DNA from: Gammaproteobacteria bacterium
GTDB lineage: Bacteria; Pseudomonadota; Gammaproteobacteria; UBA1113
DNA length: 46,605 nt
Reading direction: 5' to 3'
NCBI GenBank assembly: GCA_009885935.1
Contig: VFJT01000118.1
Span: forward strand, 1 to 46,605
In this document: one piece after another, positions 9,393 to 19,720 of the stretch
Layout of the letters: the number at the start of each line of letters is the position of its first letter
How positions within the stretch are numbered: the stretch's first letter is position 1
The notes under the pieces: generated by a model
Databases searched by the model: none
What the model was told of the DNA's origin: nothing
The model's input: only the letters and a program-made list of their open reading frames with translations
Made by a program: the position numbers and the translations under genes

Positions 9393-10730
9393 TTACAATT
9401 TCCTGGATTGCCACGTCGCTGCGCTCCTCGCAATGACGATTGCTTCCGCCACCGTATGAAAAGAGCCAAAAACCAAGACCGTTTCGTTGGCGGCGGCGTT
9501 ATCCTGCGCAGCACAGTAAGCATCGTTGATTGTGCCATATTTTTGATACGATGTAATCCCCAAGGCGATAAAATCAGCCTCAATGGCTTCTAAAGGGGCC
9601 GCTTTTCTGTCTTTTAAGGGCGCTAAATACCATTTAGCAGCGCAATGCTGCCAGGGTAAAAGGCTCGCTAACCTGTCTTTAGTCGCCAACATGGAAAAGA
9701 CTATATGCACCGTTCCCTGCCAGCCTAAGAGACTAAGTTGCCGCTGTAACTGGATGCTGGCTTGCGGGTTATGTGCCACATCAATAATGCACCTAGGCTC
9801 ATATCCTATAGTTTGAAAACGCCCTGTTACATAAACCGTGGCTAAGCCCTGACAAATCGCCTCTGCCATAATCGGTAATCTAGGTTCCAATAGTGTCAAC
9901 GCTTGTAAGGCCAATGAAGCATTGTGCAATAACACCGCTGGCTTGGGCAGATCCCTATAATGATGGTCTTTATTCTGCCAATGCCAAGCCTCACCTTCCT
10001 CTTGAAAATAAAAATCAGTCCCCTGAAAATATAATAGAGCGCCTTTGGCCGCGGCACTTGCAACCACCGTGCTCACCGCATCCCTATCGCCATAAATGGC
10101 GGGTTTTCCCGAACGAAAAATCCCTGCTTTTTCAGTACCGATTTGCTCGCGACTGTCTCCTAAATAGTCTGTGTGATCTATATCGACCGTCGTGACAATC
10201 GCCACATCGCTATCGACGATATTCACTGCATCTAAGCGACCACCCAAACCTACTTCTAAAATAATGACGTCTAATTTATCTTTTTGAAACAGATACAATG
10301 CAGCCAAAGTGCTCCATTCAAAGTAAGTTAAGGTAATATTGTCTCGAGCCACTTCTACCGCTGCAAAGGCTTCACCTAAGGCGGCATCGCTGGCGGTATG
10401 ACCGGCGATGACAATGCGCTCGTTGAATTGCAACAAATGCGGCGAGGTATACGCGCCACAACGATAACCCGCAGCGCCGTAAATAGCGGCTAAAGTCGCT
10501 ACTGTGCTGCCCTTACCATTAGTGCCACCCACCGTAATGACGGGACAATTGAATTTAAGCAGGCAAAGTCGTTCAGCAACCATTGACGCTCGATTTAAAG
10601 ATAGATCAATTTCTTGTGTATGTTGGTGCTCTATATAGGTAAGCCATTCTGCTAGATTTTCAGGGCAGACACAGGGGTCTGCCCCTACGTTAAGATTCGC
10701 ATCTTGAAATGCTTTGGGTATATTAGCCAC
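9393..10730 (-). CDS. folC: bifunctional folylpolyglutamate synthase/dihydrofolate synthase
   Basis: 445-aa ORF; TVGGTNGKGSTVATL, YTSPHLLQFNERI, DVAHNPQA, VFGSFHTVAE motifs; both termini contain repeat-derived sequence. Confidence 0.93.
   Translation of the reverse strand: MANIPKAFQDANLNVGADPCVCPENLAEWLTYIEHQHTQEIDLSLNRASMVAERLCLLKFNCPVITVGGTNGKGSTVATLAAIYGAAGYRCGAYTSPHLLQFNERIVIAGHTASDAALGEAFAAVEVARDNITLTYFEWSTLAALYLFQKDKLDVIILEVGLGGRLDAVNIVDSDVAIVTTVDIDHTDYLGDSREQIGTEKAGIFRSGKPAIYGDRDAVSTVVASAAAKGALLYFQGTDFYFQEEGEAWHWQNKDHHYRDLPKPAVLLHNASLALQALTLLEPRLPIMAEAICQGLATVYVTGRFQTIGYEPRCIIDVAHNPQASIQLQRQLSLLGWQGTVHIVFSMLATKDRLASLLPWQHCAAKWYLAPLKDRKAAPLEAIEADFIALGITSYQKYGTINDAYCAAQDNAAANETVLVFGSFHTVAEAIVIARSAATWQSRKL
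9401..9438 (-). repeat. Interspersed repeat (CGTCATTGCGAGGAGCGCAGCGACGTGGCAATCCAGGA) encoding the FolC C-terminus
   Basis: Core matches a second copy near 46515-46547 (tcgtcgctgcgctcctc.caatgacg). Confidence 0.8.
10662..10689 (-). repeat. REP-like palindrome CGTAGGGGCAGACCCCTGTGTCTGCCCT inside the folC 5' coding region
   Basis: Same family as copies at 19630, 24757, 30076, 31263; translated here as VGADPCVCP. Confidence 0.85.
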
Positions 10731-10734
10731 CTCT

Positions 10735-11589
10735 TCACTGCGCCAAAAGCTTAGCCAATAAGCCTGAAATACGATCGCGCAATTCGCGCCTATCGATGAT
10801 TAAATCGATATGTCCGTGCTCTAATAGAAATTCACTGGTTTGAAAGCCTTCGGGTAATATTTCACGCACCGTTTGTTCTATGACTCTAGGTCCCGCAAAG
10901 CCGATCAAAGCCTTAGGCTCGGCGATGATGATATCGCCTAACATGCTTAAACTAGCCGACACCCCGCCCATAGTAGGATTGGTCAATACAGAAATGTAGG
11001 GTAATTTTTGTTGATGAAACCGTTGCAAAGCGGCGCTGGTTTTTGCCATTTGTAATAAAGAGGTTAGACCTTCTTGCATACGCGCGCCACCGCTGGCGGA
11101 GATACACACAAAAGGGCATTTTTTTTCTAATGCGCGTTCAATACCACGCACAAATTTTTCTCCTACTACAGCGCCCATAGAGCCGCCTATGAAGGAATAT
11201 TCGAATACGGCCACGACTATAGGTTTTTCTTTGAGTTGCCCTTCCATCACTACCAAGGCATCTTGTTCGCCGGTCTTTTTTTGCATATGCACCAAGCGAT
11301 CTTTATAGCGCTTGGTGTCTTTAAATTTCAGTAGATCGCTGGCTTGTAGTTCATTGGCCAATTCCTTGCCGCTATCCGCATCTAGCAATTGGTCTAAGCG
11401 CAGGCGCGCGCTGATGTAAAAATGATGGCTACATTTTGGACATACTTCGGCGTTGCGTTCCAATTCTGGCTTATACAGCATACCTTTACATTGCGGGCAA
11501 TTTACCCATAAACCCTCCGGTACATTGGCACCCTTGCCTTCAGTCGAAGTGCGGATCTTAGATGGTAATAATTTGGACAGCCAACTCAT
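10735..11589 (-). CDS. accD: acetyl-CoA carboxylase carboxyltransferase subunit beta
   Basis: 284-aa ORF; zinc ribbon CPQCKGMLY...[18 protein letters not shown]. Confidence 0.97.
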   Translation of the reverse strand: MSWLSKLLPSKIRTSTEGKGANVPEGLWVNCPQCKGMLYKPELERNAEVCPKCSHHFYISARLRLDQLLDADSGKELANELQASDLLKFKDTKRYKDRLVHMQKKTGEQDALVVMEGQLKEKPIVVAVFEYSFIGGSMGAVVGEKFVRGIERALEKKCPFVCISASGGARMQEGLTSLLQMAKTSAALQRFHQQKLPYISVLTNPTMGGVSASLSMLGDIIIAEPKALIGFAGPRVIEQTVREILPEGFQTSEFLLEHGHIDLIIDRRELRDRISGLLAKLLAQ

Positions 11590-11635
11590 GTTATTAACCC
11601 TTGTGTCTAGACGTCTATTGTCGCTTGATATTTCA

Positions 11636-12592
11636 TCAGTGGGCTTTTGCCTCTTCCTCTAGCGCTCTAACCTGCTCTACGGACAAACCTGTGCATTCTG
11701 AAATAGTGGTTAAATCAATGTCTGCTTGCAAAAGATTAGTCGCCACTTTTAAAGTATTATTTTTTTCCCCAAGCTGCATTCCCTGTTGCATTCCTTGTTG
11801 CATTGCTTCTTGCCTAGTGGCTTCTATTAAGTTCATAACAACCTCCCGATATTCTGGCGTAAAACCTTTTTTCAAAATAACCCAATAAAAATCAATGGGT
11901 TGGCCATCAGCGCTGATGCTCTCTGCAAGATAGTGTAGCACACTATGGCTCAGGTCACTACTGGCCTTTATGCCGCAATTTGAGAATAATTCGCTCACCA
12001 AACGTAGCTTTTTCTCCAGTTCTTGCTGGTTTTTCGTATGGCGCAAACTAGCCAACATTAGATTTGAAATGTGCTGACGACGTAGATCGACTTCATCTAA
12101 TGTTGCAGCATCCAGCAGAGGGAATGGTTGTATCAATATCTCTTGCGCCAGGCCAGACAAATCACCAAACTGCCCAAAAAAACTTCGATCGTGCGACCAC
12201 GGCCGCTTACCATTGTACACCACTAAGGGATAAACAAAGGGCAAAGGCAACTCATCGTTTTCGTGTAAGGCCACATACCGCCTTAAAATTTGCAGGGTGT
12301 AATACATCAGTCTAAACGGCATGAGTGCGTCGGAGCTGCTTTGGTGTTCACAAAGTACATATAAAAAAGCTTTTTTCTCAGAATTCGCACAGTTTACACT
12401 AAACAGCACATCACTTTCGCTTCCATTCAATTCTTTGTCTATAAAACTAGCCTCCTCTATGCGTATACTGGGTAAATCAATAAGGTTCAGTACCTTCTGG
12501 GGCAAGCGTGTTTTAAAAAAATCTTGTGCTATAGACAAGTTTTTCATCATTGCTTTAAAAAATTCATCATGTTTAGAACGTATACCAACCAC
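11636..12592 (-). CDS. Rpn family recombination-promoting nuclease/putative transposase
   Basis: N-terminal [50 protein letters not shown], typical of the Rpn/PD-(D/E)XK family. Confidence 0.88.
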   Translation of the reverse strand: MVGIRSKHDEFFKAMMKNLSIAQDFFKTRLPQKVLNLIDLPSIRIEEASFIDKELNGSESDVLFSVNCANSEKKAFLYVLCEHQSSSDALMPFRLMYYTLQILRRYVALHENDELPLPFVYPLVVYNGKRPWSHDRSFFGQFGDLSGLAQEILIQPFPLLDAATLDEVDLRRQHISNLMLASLRHTKNQQELEKKLRLVSELFSNCGIKASSDLSHSVLHYLAESISADGQPIDFYWVILKKGFTPEYREVVMNLIEATRQEAMQQGMQQGMQLGEKNNTLKVATNLLQADIDLTTISECTGLSVEQVRALEEEAKAH

Positions 12593-12770
12593 TCTTTAGT
12601 CCTTATTACTCTCAAGAGATATCAATAAATATAATTATATATTATGCATTCATACATTTCAAGGGTTACGGATTTTGCTGAACATCACCCCGCTGCATTC
12701 ATTGTTTTAGATATGCTATACTGTTGGGTCAATTAATCGGGAGGCAATCGTAGAGGTTGCATACAGTATC

Positions 12771-13244
12771 GTGGCTAATGAAAACAAAAAACAAAATTCG
12801 ACCATAGCCCTACACAAAAAGGCCCATCACGAATATCAGATTGAAGAGCGTTTCGAAGCGGGTTTAGTGTTAGAAGGTTGGGAGGTCAAAAGTTTACGTG
12901 CGGGTAAAGTACAACTCGTCGATAGCTATGTAGTGCTCAAAAATGGCGAAGCCTGGCTGATAGGCACCCACATTACCCCCTTGAATACTACCTCAACCCA
13001 TGTAAAAGCGGTGCCTGATCGCACGCGCAAATTGCTGATGAAACGATCAGAGTTGCATAAATTAATAGGCTACGTAGAGCGCCAAGGCTATACCCTCATT
13101 CCTCTGGATTTACACTGGCATAACAATCGCATCAAGATCAACATTGGACTCGCCAAAGGTAAAAAACAACATGATAAACGCGCCAGCGAACGCGACAAAG
13201 ATTGGGCGCGCGATAAGGCGCGGTTGATGAAGGTGAAGTTGTAA
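12771..13244 (+). CDS. smpB: SsrA-binding protein SmpB (GTG start)
   Basis: 157-aa [22 protein letters not shown]-terminal [19 protein letters not shown]. Confidence 0.96.
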   Translation: MANENKKQNSTIALHKKAHHEYQIEERFEAGLVLEGWEVKSLRAGKVQLVDSYVVLKNGEAWLIGTHITPLNTTSTHVKAVPDRTRKLLMKRSELHKLIGYVERQGYTLIPLDLHWHNNRIKINIGLAKGKKQHDKRASERDKDWARDKARLMKVKL

Positions 13245-13313
13245 GCTATCAACATTTTCCTTTCACTTAGTAACTACCATCTCATCTGCGGCGTTAAATC
13301 AGCTTTACACTCT

Positions 13314-16300
13314 CTATCCGAAATCAAAAATCTTACCAAAAGAAAGAAAAGAAGCGTTTCTCTCCATTTCTGCCTGTCGTTGTTTAGTCTTATCAGGAAG
13401 AAAGGTTTGGCTATTCTGAGAAGCTCTGGGTAGACTCTCTGGTGAGAACAAGCTGCTATTTTCAGCCGGTTGGCCTAATGATCTTCTTTGCAATATTTCC
13501 GCTTTTCTTTCAAACGCTGGCGAAACTTCAGACGGCGTCAACCCGCCTTCGGTGTCTGTAGTATCTTCATCTGAAGCAAATCGCTCACTCTCTGGGCTAG
13601 AAGGTTGAGGACTTGGCGAAAACATCCCAGGACCAGCTAAAATACAACTTTGTCGGCTATCTAAAGAGCGGCTAGATGGTACACCCATAAATGACTGCGT
13701 CTGGTTATCAGTAAGAAGTGCACTCATGCTTGAAGATCTACCTAGTCTATGCTTAACATCAGAGGCATCTTGCGTAAGTACAGCTCCCTGCGACGGAGAT
13801 TTATAATTTTCATCAAGCGTAGCAAGTGTTCTTTGTAGTGCGCTTACATCACCAGATGATTTTGTTCCATAAAGACGTTCTGTCAAGGGTCTTTTACGCT
13901 TCATGAGCTCTACTTTAACTTCCCCAACAGATTTTTGTTTTGCTTCAACTTCATTTTGAAGCTTTTTATTCTCTGCAGAAGCAGTTTCAAGAGCTGTTTT
14001 TAATTCCTTAATTTTTTTATCACAATCTGCCTCGGCTTCTACAAGCTCTTCCTCTTTTTCATCTGAAACCAGCAGTTTAAGCTTAGAAATTGCATTTTGC
14101 AAATTAGATTGAGCGTTAACTAACAAGTTCTCTTTTTTCTGCGCCCCAGGGAGAGCCCTTTTAAGCTCTTCTTCTTTATCTTTCAATGTGCTATTTTCTT
14201 TAATAAATGTTGATTCATTTTCCGAAAAAGACTCTTTTGCATTCTGAGCGGAAATAATTTTCTCACTCTCCGCCCCAAAGATTAGACTATCTCCACTTTC
14301 TTGTTCAAATCTTATTATAGCGGATTTGATTTGCCCTAGAATATTTTTAGGGTCAAAGCCTGCGTTTCTATTTACCTGCTCTTGGATTGCAGCAATCTCA
14401 ACGGCTAACCTTACCTCTGGTATAAAGAATCGCGTGACAAAAGAAAAAAATGTTTTAGGAAACTTTTTAGAAAGATCAGAAAGCGCCTGCTTAACTATGC
14501 CCTTTTGTTCTTCCAACTTTTGTTTCTGGCTTGCTCCGTTCTGGGTTATATCCGCCTCAAGTGTTTCACGTTTAGTTTTTTCTGCGCTTAACTTAGAATC
14601 CTCTTTTTTAAATGCTGATTCTTTCTCTAGGAGAGTTTCTTTATCGTTAGAAAATTGTTCTTTTCTGCCAATGATTAATTTTTTCTCTGCTTCCAACTGC
14701 TCTAGAGCTGTACTCTTTCTTCGTACCTCTGGACTTCTAATTTCTGCCGTACTAGTCTCCAATTTCCTCTGTAATTCAACCAAAGCAGCACTCTCTTTTG
14801 CATACGCGTCGATCTGCTCTTTTGTACTATGTAGATTCGCTAAACCTTCTTCATCTAAGCCTTTTTCAGCTTGCTTCTGAGCAGCTTCTACATCAAACAC
14901 TTCTTTTAAGTCTTCAGCCCGAAATTCCGTTACCATCCGGATTGCTTTCTGTAACTCTGCAGGTAAATCAAGAAATGGCTCTGCATCAGTTGCAATATTC
15001 AACTTAAATTGCTGAACATAAAGCTTTTTGATTGTTTCTTGGCGTTCTTGTGCCTCTTTAGGATCAAAAGCAGCTTTTATAAGAGATAGTTCATTACATA
15101 GATAATCGTTATATTCAAGATGGTTTTTTGCCTCACTTAATTTGAGGTAATATTCTTCACCTTCACAGAAAATACCCATTTCCTTCAATGCTTCATGAAG
15201 AAATGCTAAATTCCCTGCTCTACGGGAAACTTTAGCTGCATTTAAATCTTGACAAAGATTCTCCAGAACAAACTGCCAATCCCGCTGCGGAGAGTATGAA
15301 ACCATTCCTTGATTAGCAAGGATCTTTAAAGCAGCTCGTTGAAAATCAGGAGCTTTTAATTGTTCATCTAGCGTTATTTGAGGGTTTATCGGTTTTTTCT
15401 CTTCATAAGGCCGGCCTTCAGGATCTAAACCTTGACATAAAGCACAACCATCTTTTTCTGAAACATAAATCACATTTTGCCGCAACTCAGGCTTACCCTC
15501 TGGCAGAGGTTTAAATAAATATCCTGCAAAAGTTCTCTCTTCATCCAATTTTTTCTGCATTCGTTGAGCATCTAGTTTAATTTTATCTAGCTCTGCTGCA
15601 AGAACCCTATCTGAGCTCTTAACTTCAGATTTTTTTTCATCTATTTCTTTAAGAAACTCCTCAAGCTGTTTATCTATTTGTTTATATTTTTGTTTTTCTT
15701 TGCTAGAGACTTCATCCCCAACTATTATCTGTCTAACAGAATCTGTTAATTGACTTAGAATATCACCGCCATTTGGATTGACAATTAAATCCAGTTTCGC
15801 TTGAAATTGAGAGATAAGCTTTGACCTTTCTGCAAGTAAAATCTTTAGTGTTTCGGCTTTTTGTTTAAGTTCAGAAAGTTTGGTTTCTATAGACCCAAAC
15901 ATCGCGGTGCCATTTTGTGCTAAAGCAATTTCGTCTTCTCTGGCTTTAATATAAGCACTCAAGCTTCTAGAGAGTTCGTCTTGATTTGCAGGCGGATCAT
16001 TAAATTCAGTTTCCAAAGAATCAAAATTCCGTGTACAAGATGCAAGATGTGCCGTAGCTTCTTCCTGCTCCTTTAAAACCTTATACTCTTTATTGAATCG
16101 CTCGCCTAATCGTTGTGCTTCAGTTCGAAAGGCACTAAGCTGGTTTTTATATCTAAAATTTGTTATACTAGATCCATCCTCACGAGAATCTATTTCCTTA
16201 TAACATCGGTCTATCGCATCACAATATTGCTGTATTTCATCTATAATTTTTTTACACTCTTCTATGCTCAATGTTTTGTCTGCACGATCTTCTAACTCAC

Positions 16301-17771
16301 CTAAAGTTTCCTTAAATTCTGCACAAGCTATTTCAGGTGCTTTAATCGCTTTTAGCCTTTGGCCTTCTACACTGGATTCTTCTGGATTAAGAACAATGCT
16401 AGGATTCATATTGCGCCATTTTTCAAGCGCTCTATCTTGAGACATTTCTAATGAATCTGGAAATAACTTAAAAAGCAGTTTTACTTTCTCTGGATTACCG
16501 CCCACAATGGCCACCGTTAAAGGAGTTTGTCCTCTAGAATTTCTTTCTTGGGCGATCGCAGCTTTTTGGGTTTCATCTAGGCTATCAACATGCGCTTTAA
16601 TTAATAAGGGATCGTCTGCATTTAAAATAAGCGCATGTAAAGGATAGGTTGCTTCCTCTTCTTCTGTATATTTTTCACCTTCAAGCCCATTCTGTGTATC
16701 AATTAACAGTCTTTCAGCCATATCTTGAGCTTTTCTTATTAGTCTAACAATCTCTTCATGATTCAAAATTTGTTCTTTAACTGCTGCATATTCTCCTCGT
16801 GACATTGTAATGCGAAAAGCGTGCTCCCATCCATCTATAGATTCCTGATTTTGAGCTTGTTCCAACCTTTCTTCAAATTCTGTAACAAGCAGCATAACCA
16901 AAGCTTCTGTTAGCGTATTCAATAATTTTTGCACATCGGCTTGCAATTTTCTCAGATACTCACGCAATTCTGTTACATTTTGCCTCCCCAATGATGCTAA
17001 TCGGCCAGAATTAGATATTCTCCAGGACTTCGCTTTTTCTAATTCTGCAGCCAATTTCTTATTATATGCATTAATTTTATCGATAGCGGCTACATACTCT
17101 TCTACAGTATTAGGTTTAGGCTGAGTCCGCAGTGATTCAAATTCCTGTTGAAACTGCTGCTTTAGTACTCGTGCATTGACAATATCATAGACATCTATTC
17201 CAGCCTCAATATAAAATGGCACAGCTGGTTGGCCATCTTGACCTAAAATCTTACAAATATATCGGCCTGCATATTCCCCAGATATCCTGTCTTTTATAGG
17301 AGCAACATAAATCATACCCGCCGTTGCTTCAATGCTATTAAATGATGCTTCATCGTCTAAAATTTCAAAATTACATTTAATTGAACTCTGCTTCTCCTGA
17401 ATAAGGCATCCTCTTAATTGTCTTAATCGTCTTAATGCTTCATCCTGTTGCTCTTTTTGTTTATCTTCTTGCCATTTTGCTTCAGCCTGCAATAATGGGG
17501 GCGACAGCATTTGAGCTTCATTTTGCAATTGAAGTAACTGTGCTCGTTCATTTTTCAAGGCAATTAACTTCTCATCCGGTCCCAAAAACCAAGAAATCAC
17601 GCTATTCGATTCTGTGGTAGACATTTTTTCATCATGCTCTATGATCACCACAGTAATCTTTTCAATGTAAGCATTCACGGCTAAGATAGCTTTTTGATAC
17701 TGTTCTTGTGTGTTGAGTTTAGGCTGCGCTGCTTGCAGTCGCTGAAGTTCGCTGTGTAGTTCCGCTGACAT
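13314..17771 (-). CDS. Very large coiled-coil protein with ankyrin-repeat-like segment; candidate host-interaction protein
   Basis: 1485-aa uninterrupted ORF, charged heptad-rich; ankyrin-like GQTPLTVAIVGGNPEKVKLLFKLFPD; Ser/Pro-rich C-terminal tail. Confidence 0.75.
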   Translation of the reverse strand: MSAELHSELQRLQAAQPKLNTQEQYQKAILAVNAYIEKITVVIIEHDEKMSTTESNSVISWFLGPDEKLIALKNERAQLLQLQNEAQMLSPPLLQAEAKWQEDKQKEQQDEALRRLRQLRGCLIQEKQSSIKCNFEILDDEASFNSIEATAGMIYVAPIKDRISGEYAGRYICKILGQDGQPAVPFYIEAGIDVYDIVNARVLKQQFQQEFESLRTQPKPNTVEEYVAAIDKINAYNKKLAAELEKAKSWRISNSGRLASLGRQNVTELREYLRKLQADVQKLLNTLTEALVMLLVTEFEERLEQAQNQESIDGWEHAFRITMSRGEYAAVKEQILNHEEIVRLIRKAQDMAERLLIDTQNGLEGEKYTEEEEATYPLHALILNADDPLLIKAHVDSLDETQKAAIAQERNSRGQTPLTVAIVGGNPEKVKLLFKLFPDSLEMSQDRALEKWRNMNPSIVLNPEESSVEGQRLKAIKAPEIACAEFKETLGELEDRADKTLSIEECKKIIDEIQQYCDAIDRCYKEIDSREDGSSITNFRYKNQLSAFRTEAQRLGERFNKEYKVLKEQEEATAHLASCTRNFDSLETEFNDPPANQDELSRSLSAYIKAREDEIALAQNGTAMFGSIETKLSELKQKAETLKILLAERSKLISQFQAKLDLIVNPNGGDILSQLTDSVRQIIVGDEVSSKEKQKYKQIDKQLEEFLKEIDEKKSEVKSSDRVLAAELDKIKLDAQRMQKKLDEERTFAGYLFKPLPEGKPELRQNVIYVSEKDGCALCQGLDPEGRPYEEKKPINPQITLDEQLKAPDFQRAALKILANQGMVSYSPQRDWQFVLENLCQDLNAAKVSRRAGNLAFLHEALKEMGIFCEGEEYYLKLSEAKNHLEYNDYLCNELSLIKAAFDPKEAQERQETIKKLYVQQFKLNIATDAEPFLDLPAELQKAIRMVTEFRAEDLKEVFDVEAAQKQAEKGLDEEGLANLHSTKEQIDAYAKESAALVELQRKLETSTAEIRSPEVRRKSTALEQLEAEKKLIIGRKEQFSNDKETLLEKESAFKKEDSKLSAEKTKRETLEADITQNGASQKQKLEEQKGIVKQALSDLSKKFPKTFFSFVTRFFIPEVRLAVEIAAIQEQVNRNAGFDPKNILGQIKSAIIRFEQESGDSLIFGAESEKIISAQNAKESFSENESTFIKENSTLKDKEEELKRALPGAQKKENLLVNAQSNLQNAISKLKLLVSDEKEEELVEAEADCDKKIKELKTALETASAENKKLQNEVEAKQKSVGEVKVELMKRKRPLTERLYGTKSSGDVSALQRTLATLDENYKSPSQGAVLTQDASDVKHRLGRSSSMSALLTDNQTQSFMGVPSSRSLDSRQSCILAGPGMFSPSPQPSSPESERFASDEDTTDTEGGLTPSEVSPAFERKAEILQRRSLGQPAENSSLFSPESLPRASQNSQTFLPDKTKQRQAEMERNASFLSFGKIFDFG

Positions 17772-18084
17772 TTTAGCACCCCTCTTTATCTGTTGTGATC
17801 GATTCTGGTGTTAGATCTCTGTACAACTCTCATAATATCAAACGTTTATTTTAAATAATAGTGCATAAGACCCATCTTTTTGAAAATATTGATAAATAAA
17901 TTCTGTTTAGTATGATTTTTATACTGATTGGCTGATAAAAGAATGTTTCTTGTGTCGTTTTTTTGATGTAAAGATCTTTGTTAAAGGTTTTGTGGATATT
18001 AAGCGGCTTTAGTGAAGTCCAGAAAACTGAGAATCCTTGCTCAGGAAGGAATAGAAGTTTTATTAATAATATAACCGTTCGATT

Positions 18085-19410
18085 TTAATTGGTATGGGAA
18101 GGCATCTTTATGAGAGTTGGAACCATAGGAATATTAACTGTACCACTACTTGGCGTTTCAGTAGCAAAAAATGAATAAAACGCTTTACTGACTGTAGAAG
18201 CTACTCTAGAAATTTTAGCACCGGCCTCCTCCTTAAGATCCTTAGCATAATCAAGCCTCGTATATTGAAGCCTTGCCTGCTTGTTCATTAACGCTTCCTT
18301 GTGTTCTTCAGAAAGGTAAGTTTGTGCGTGTGTAGAGTTTAAGTTGCTTGTTTTGCTCTCTAGAGCTGTTTGTAAAAGTGCCTCTACACCGTTAAGCTTG
18401 GCATGCTCTCGTGCCGCCTTGGTATACTTATCCTCTAATACCTCACCGAGTTTCACCATACCCACAGCCAGCGTACCAATAAGCAACCCAAGTCCAATTA
18501 TAACGGGCAAATAGGGTGCAACCGCGACAATTGCCGTTGCAGCAATAGCCACAGTAGCAATAACCGCCACTATAGCCACTCCCGTCATCACCACCGCAGC
18601 GGCCCCTAAAACAGGAAGTTCTTTCTTACAGCTTTTTACTTTTTCTTCTTGCTCATCGATTAATGATTGAGCAAGAGCGGTTTTTTGTTGCTCATCTTCT
18701 AAAATTATTGCACCTTGACCATTAACAGGAGTTGCAAGTTTATTTTCTTTCCTGATGACGTTAAACCTGTCATCTAACTCTGACATCTCGGCTTGATCTG
18801 TAGCTTGAGTTCTAGCAAAACTCAACAAAGCATCCACTTGGGTTATCAGAAGATTTATTTTTTGATTGATCTCGATTGGATTCGCTTTAGCTGTAGTATC
18901 CGCCTGCAATGCTTCTATTTCTGCTATCTTTTCTTCAGCTAAATACAGCGGATTTGTTCTAAGTTGAGCAAGAGAATACTCATGACATTTTTCTGCAAAA
19001 GAAATCCAAGCGCTCGCAGCAAACCCTATGGCACCCAGAGCAGGCATACCCAGCGCGAGTCCTACTACCGTTAAAGCCGTCAACTGTGCGGCAGAAAATA
19101 AGTGGGCTTTATCCCAATCACTCAATTCAGATTTAGACAATGCAGCTGTGGACTCAAAGCCCGCATCATTAAAGTTCCAAAGGGAAGGATAAGTTTTTTC
19201 TATAATTCCAACTGTTTTTTCTATTACTGGTCCTACTTTAGGGATGAGGGAAGCGAGTGGGCGCAGTACTTTAAGTAGGGGTAAAACAGTGCCTGTAAAA
19301 AAAGCAAGACGTGCCGCATCATTTGCCATCGATGCAAGTTTTTTCAGCATATCTTCAAGCAGATCTTCTATTTGTTGTAGTAGACCTTTTTCATCTAGCT
19401 CACCAGCCAT
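18085..19410 (-). CDS. Hypothetical membrane protein with helical N-terminal region and long hydrophobic segment
   Basis: 441-aa ORF; hydrophobic GAAAVVMTGVAIVAVIATVAIAATAIVAVAPYLPVIIGLGLLIGTLAVGMV; flanking helical charged regions. Confidence 0.7.
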   Translation of the reverse strand: MAGELDEKGLLQQIEDLLEDMLKKLASMANDAARLAFFTGTVLPLLKVLRPLASLIPKVGPVIEKTVGIIEKTYPSLWNFNDAGFESTAALSKSELSDWDKAHLFSAAQLTALTVVGLALGMPALGAIGFAASAWISFAEKCHEYSLAQLRTNPLYLAEEKIAEIEALQADTTAKANPIEINQKINLLITQVDALLSFARTQATDQAEMSELDDRFNVIRKENKLATPVNGQGAIILEDEQQKTALAQSLIDEQEEKVKSCKKELPVLGAAAVVMTGVAIVAVIATVAIAATAIVAVAPYLPVIIGLGLLIGTLAVGMVKLGEVLEDKYTKAAREHAKLNGVEALLQTALESKTSNLNSTHAQTYLSEEHKEALMNKQARLQYTRLDYAKDLKEEAGAKISRVASTVSKAFYSFFATETPSSGTVNIPMVPTLIKMPSHTN

Positions 19411-19629
19411 ACGCTCACCTTCACTATAACTTCTAATAATTAATCTAGCTTTTAAGGCACAATTTTGTACTATTTTAACACAATAATCGTTTTAATTGCA
19501 ACATTTTTGGACAGTTTTGCGCTTTAAAAACGTAACGTGTTGATTTATAAATAAAATGTTATTTGATTTGTTTGAATGGTCTATGGATAAATGACGCAAA
19601 ATGATTAGATATTTGTGCATATTTGGACA

Positions 19630-19657
19630 TGGGCAGGCACGGGGGCCTGCCCCTACG
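19630..19657. repeat. REP-like palindrome (GGGCAGGCACGGGGGCCTGCCCCTACG)
   Basis: Matches family at 24757/30076/31263. Confidence 0.8.
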
Positions 19658-19720
19658 TTCTTTCTTGCATCTTCAAGTATAATGGAATATATCCATAACC
19701 TATAAAGGCAATAGCAGATA

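Noticed and set aside
11770-11810. ttccctgttgcattccttgttgcattgct short repeats as a possible CRISPR or phase-variable tract
   Set aside because: Just a Gln/Gly/Met-rich tail (QQGMQQGM) of the Rpn protein; common in this family. No CRISPR-like spacing anywhere in the window.
14326-14880. 184-aa ORF antisense to the giant coiled-coil gene
   Set aside because: Ser/Phe/Leu-rich translation expected from the complement of a Glu/Lys-rich coiled coil.
19658-19720. Guanidine riboswitch upstream of the SugE/Gdx-like gene
   Set aside because: The short leader mostly follows a REP-like repeat; no guanidine riboswitch motif recognised.
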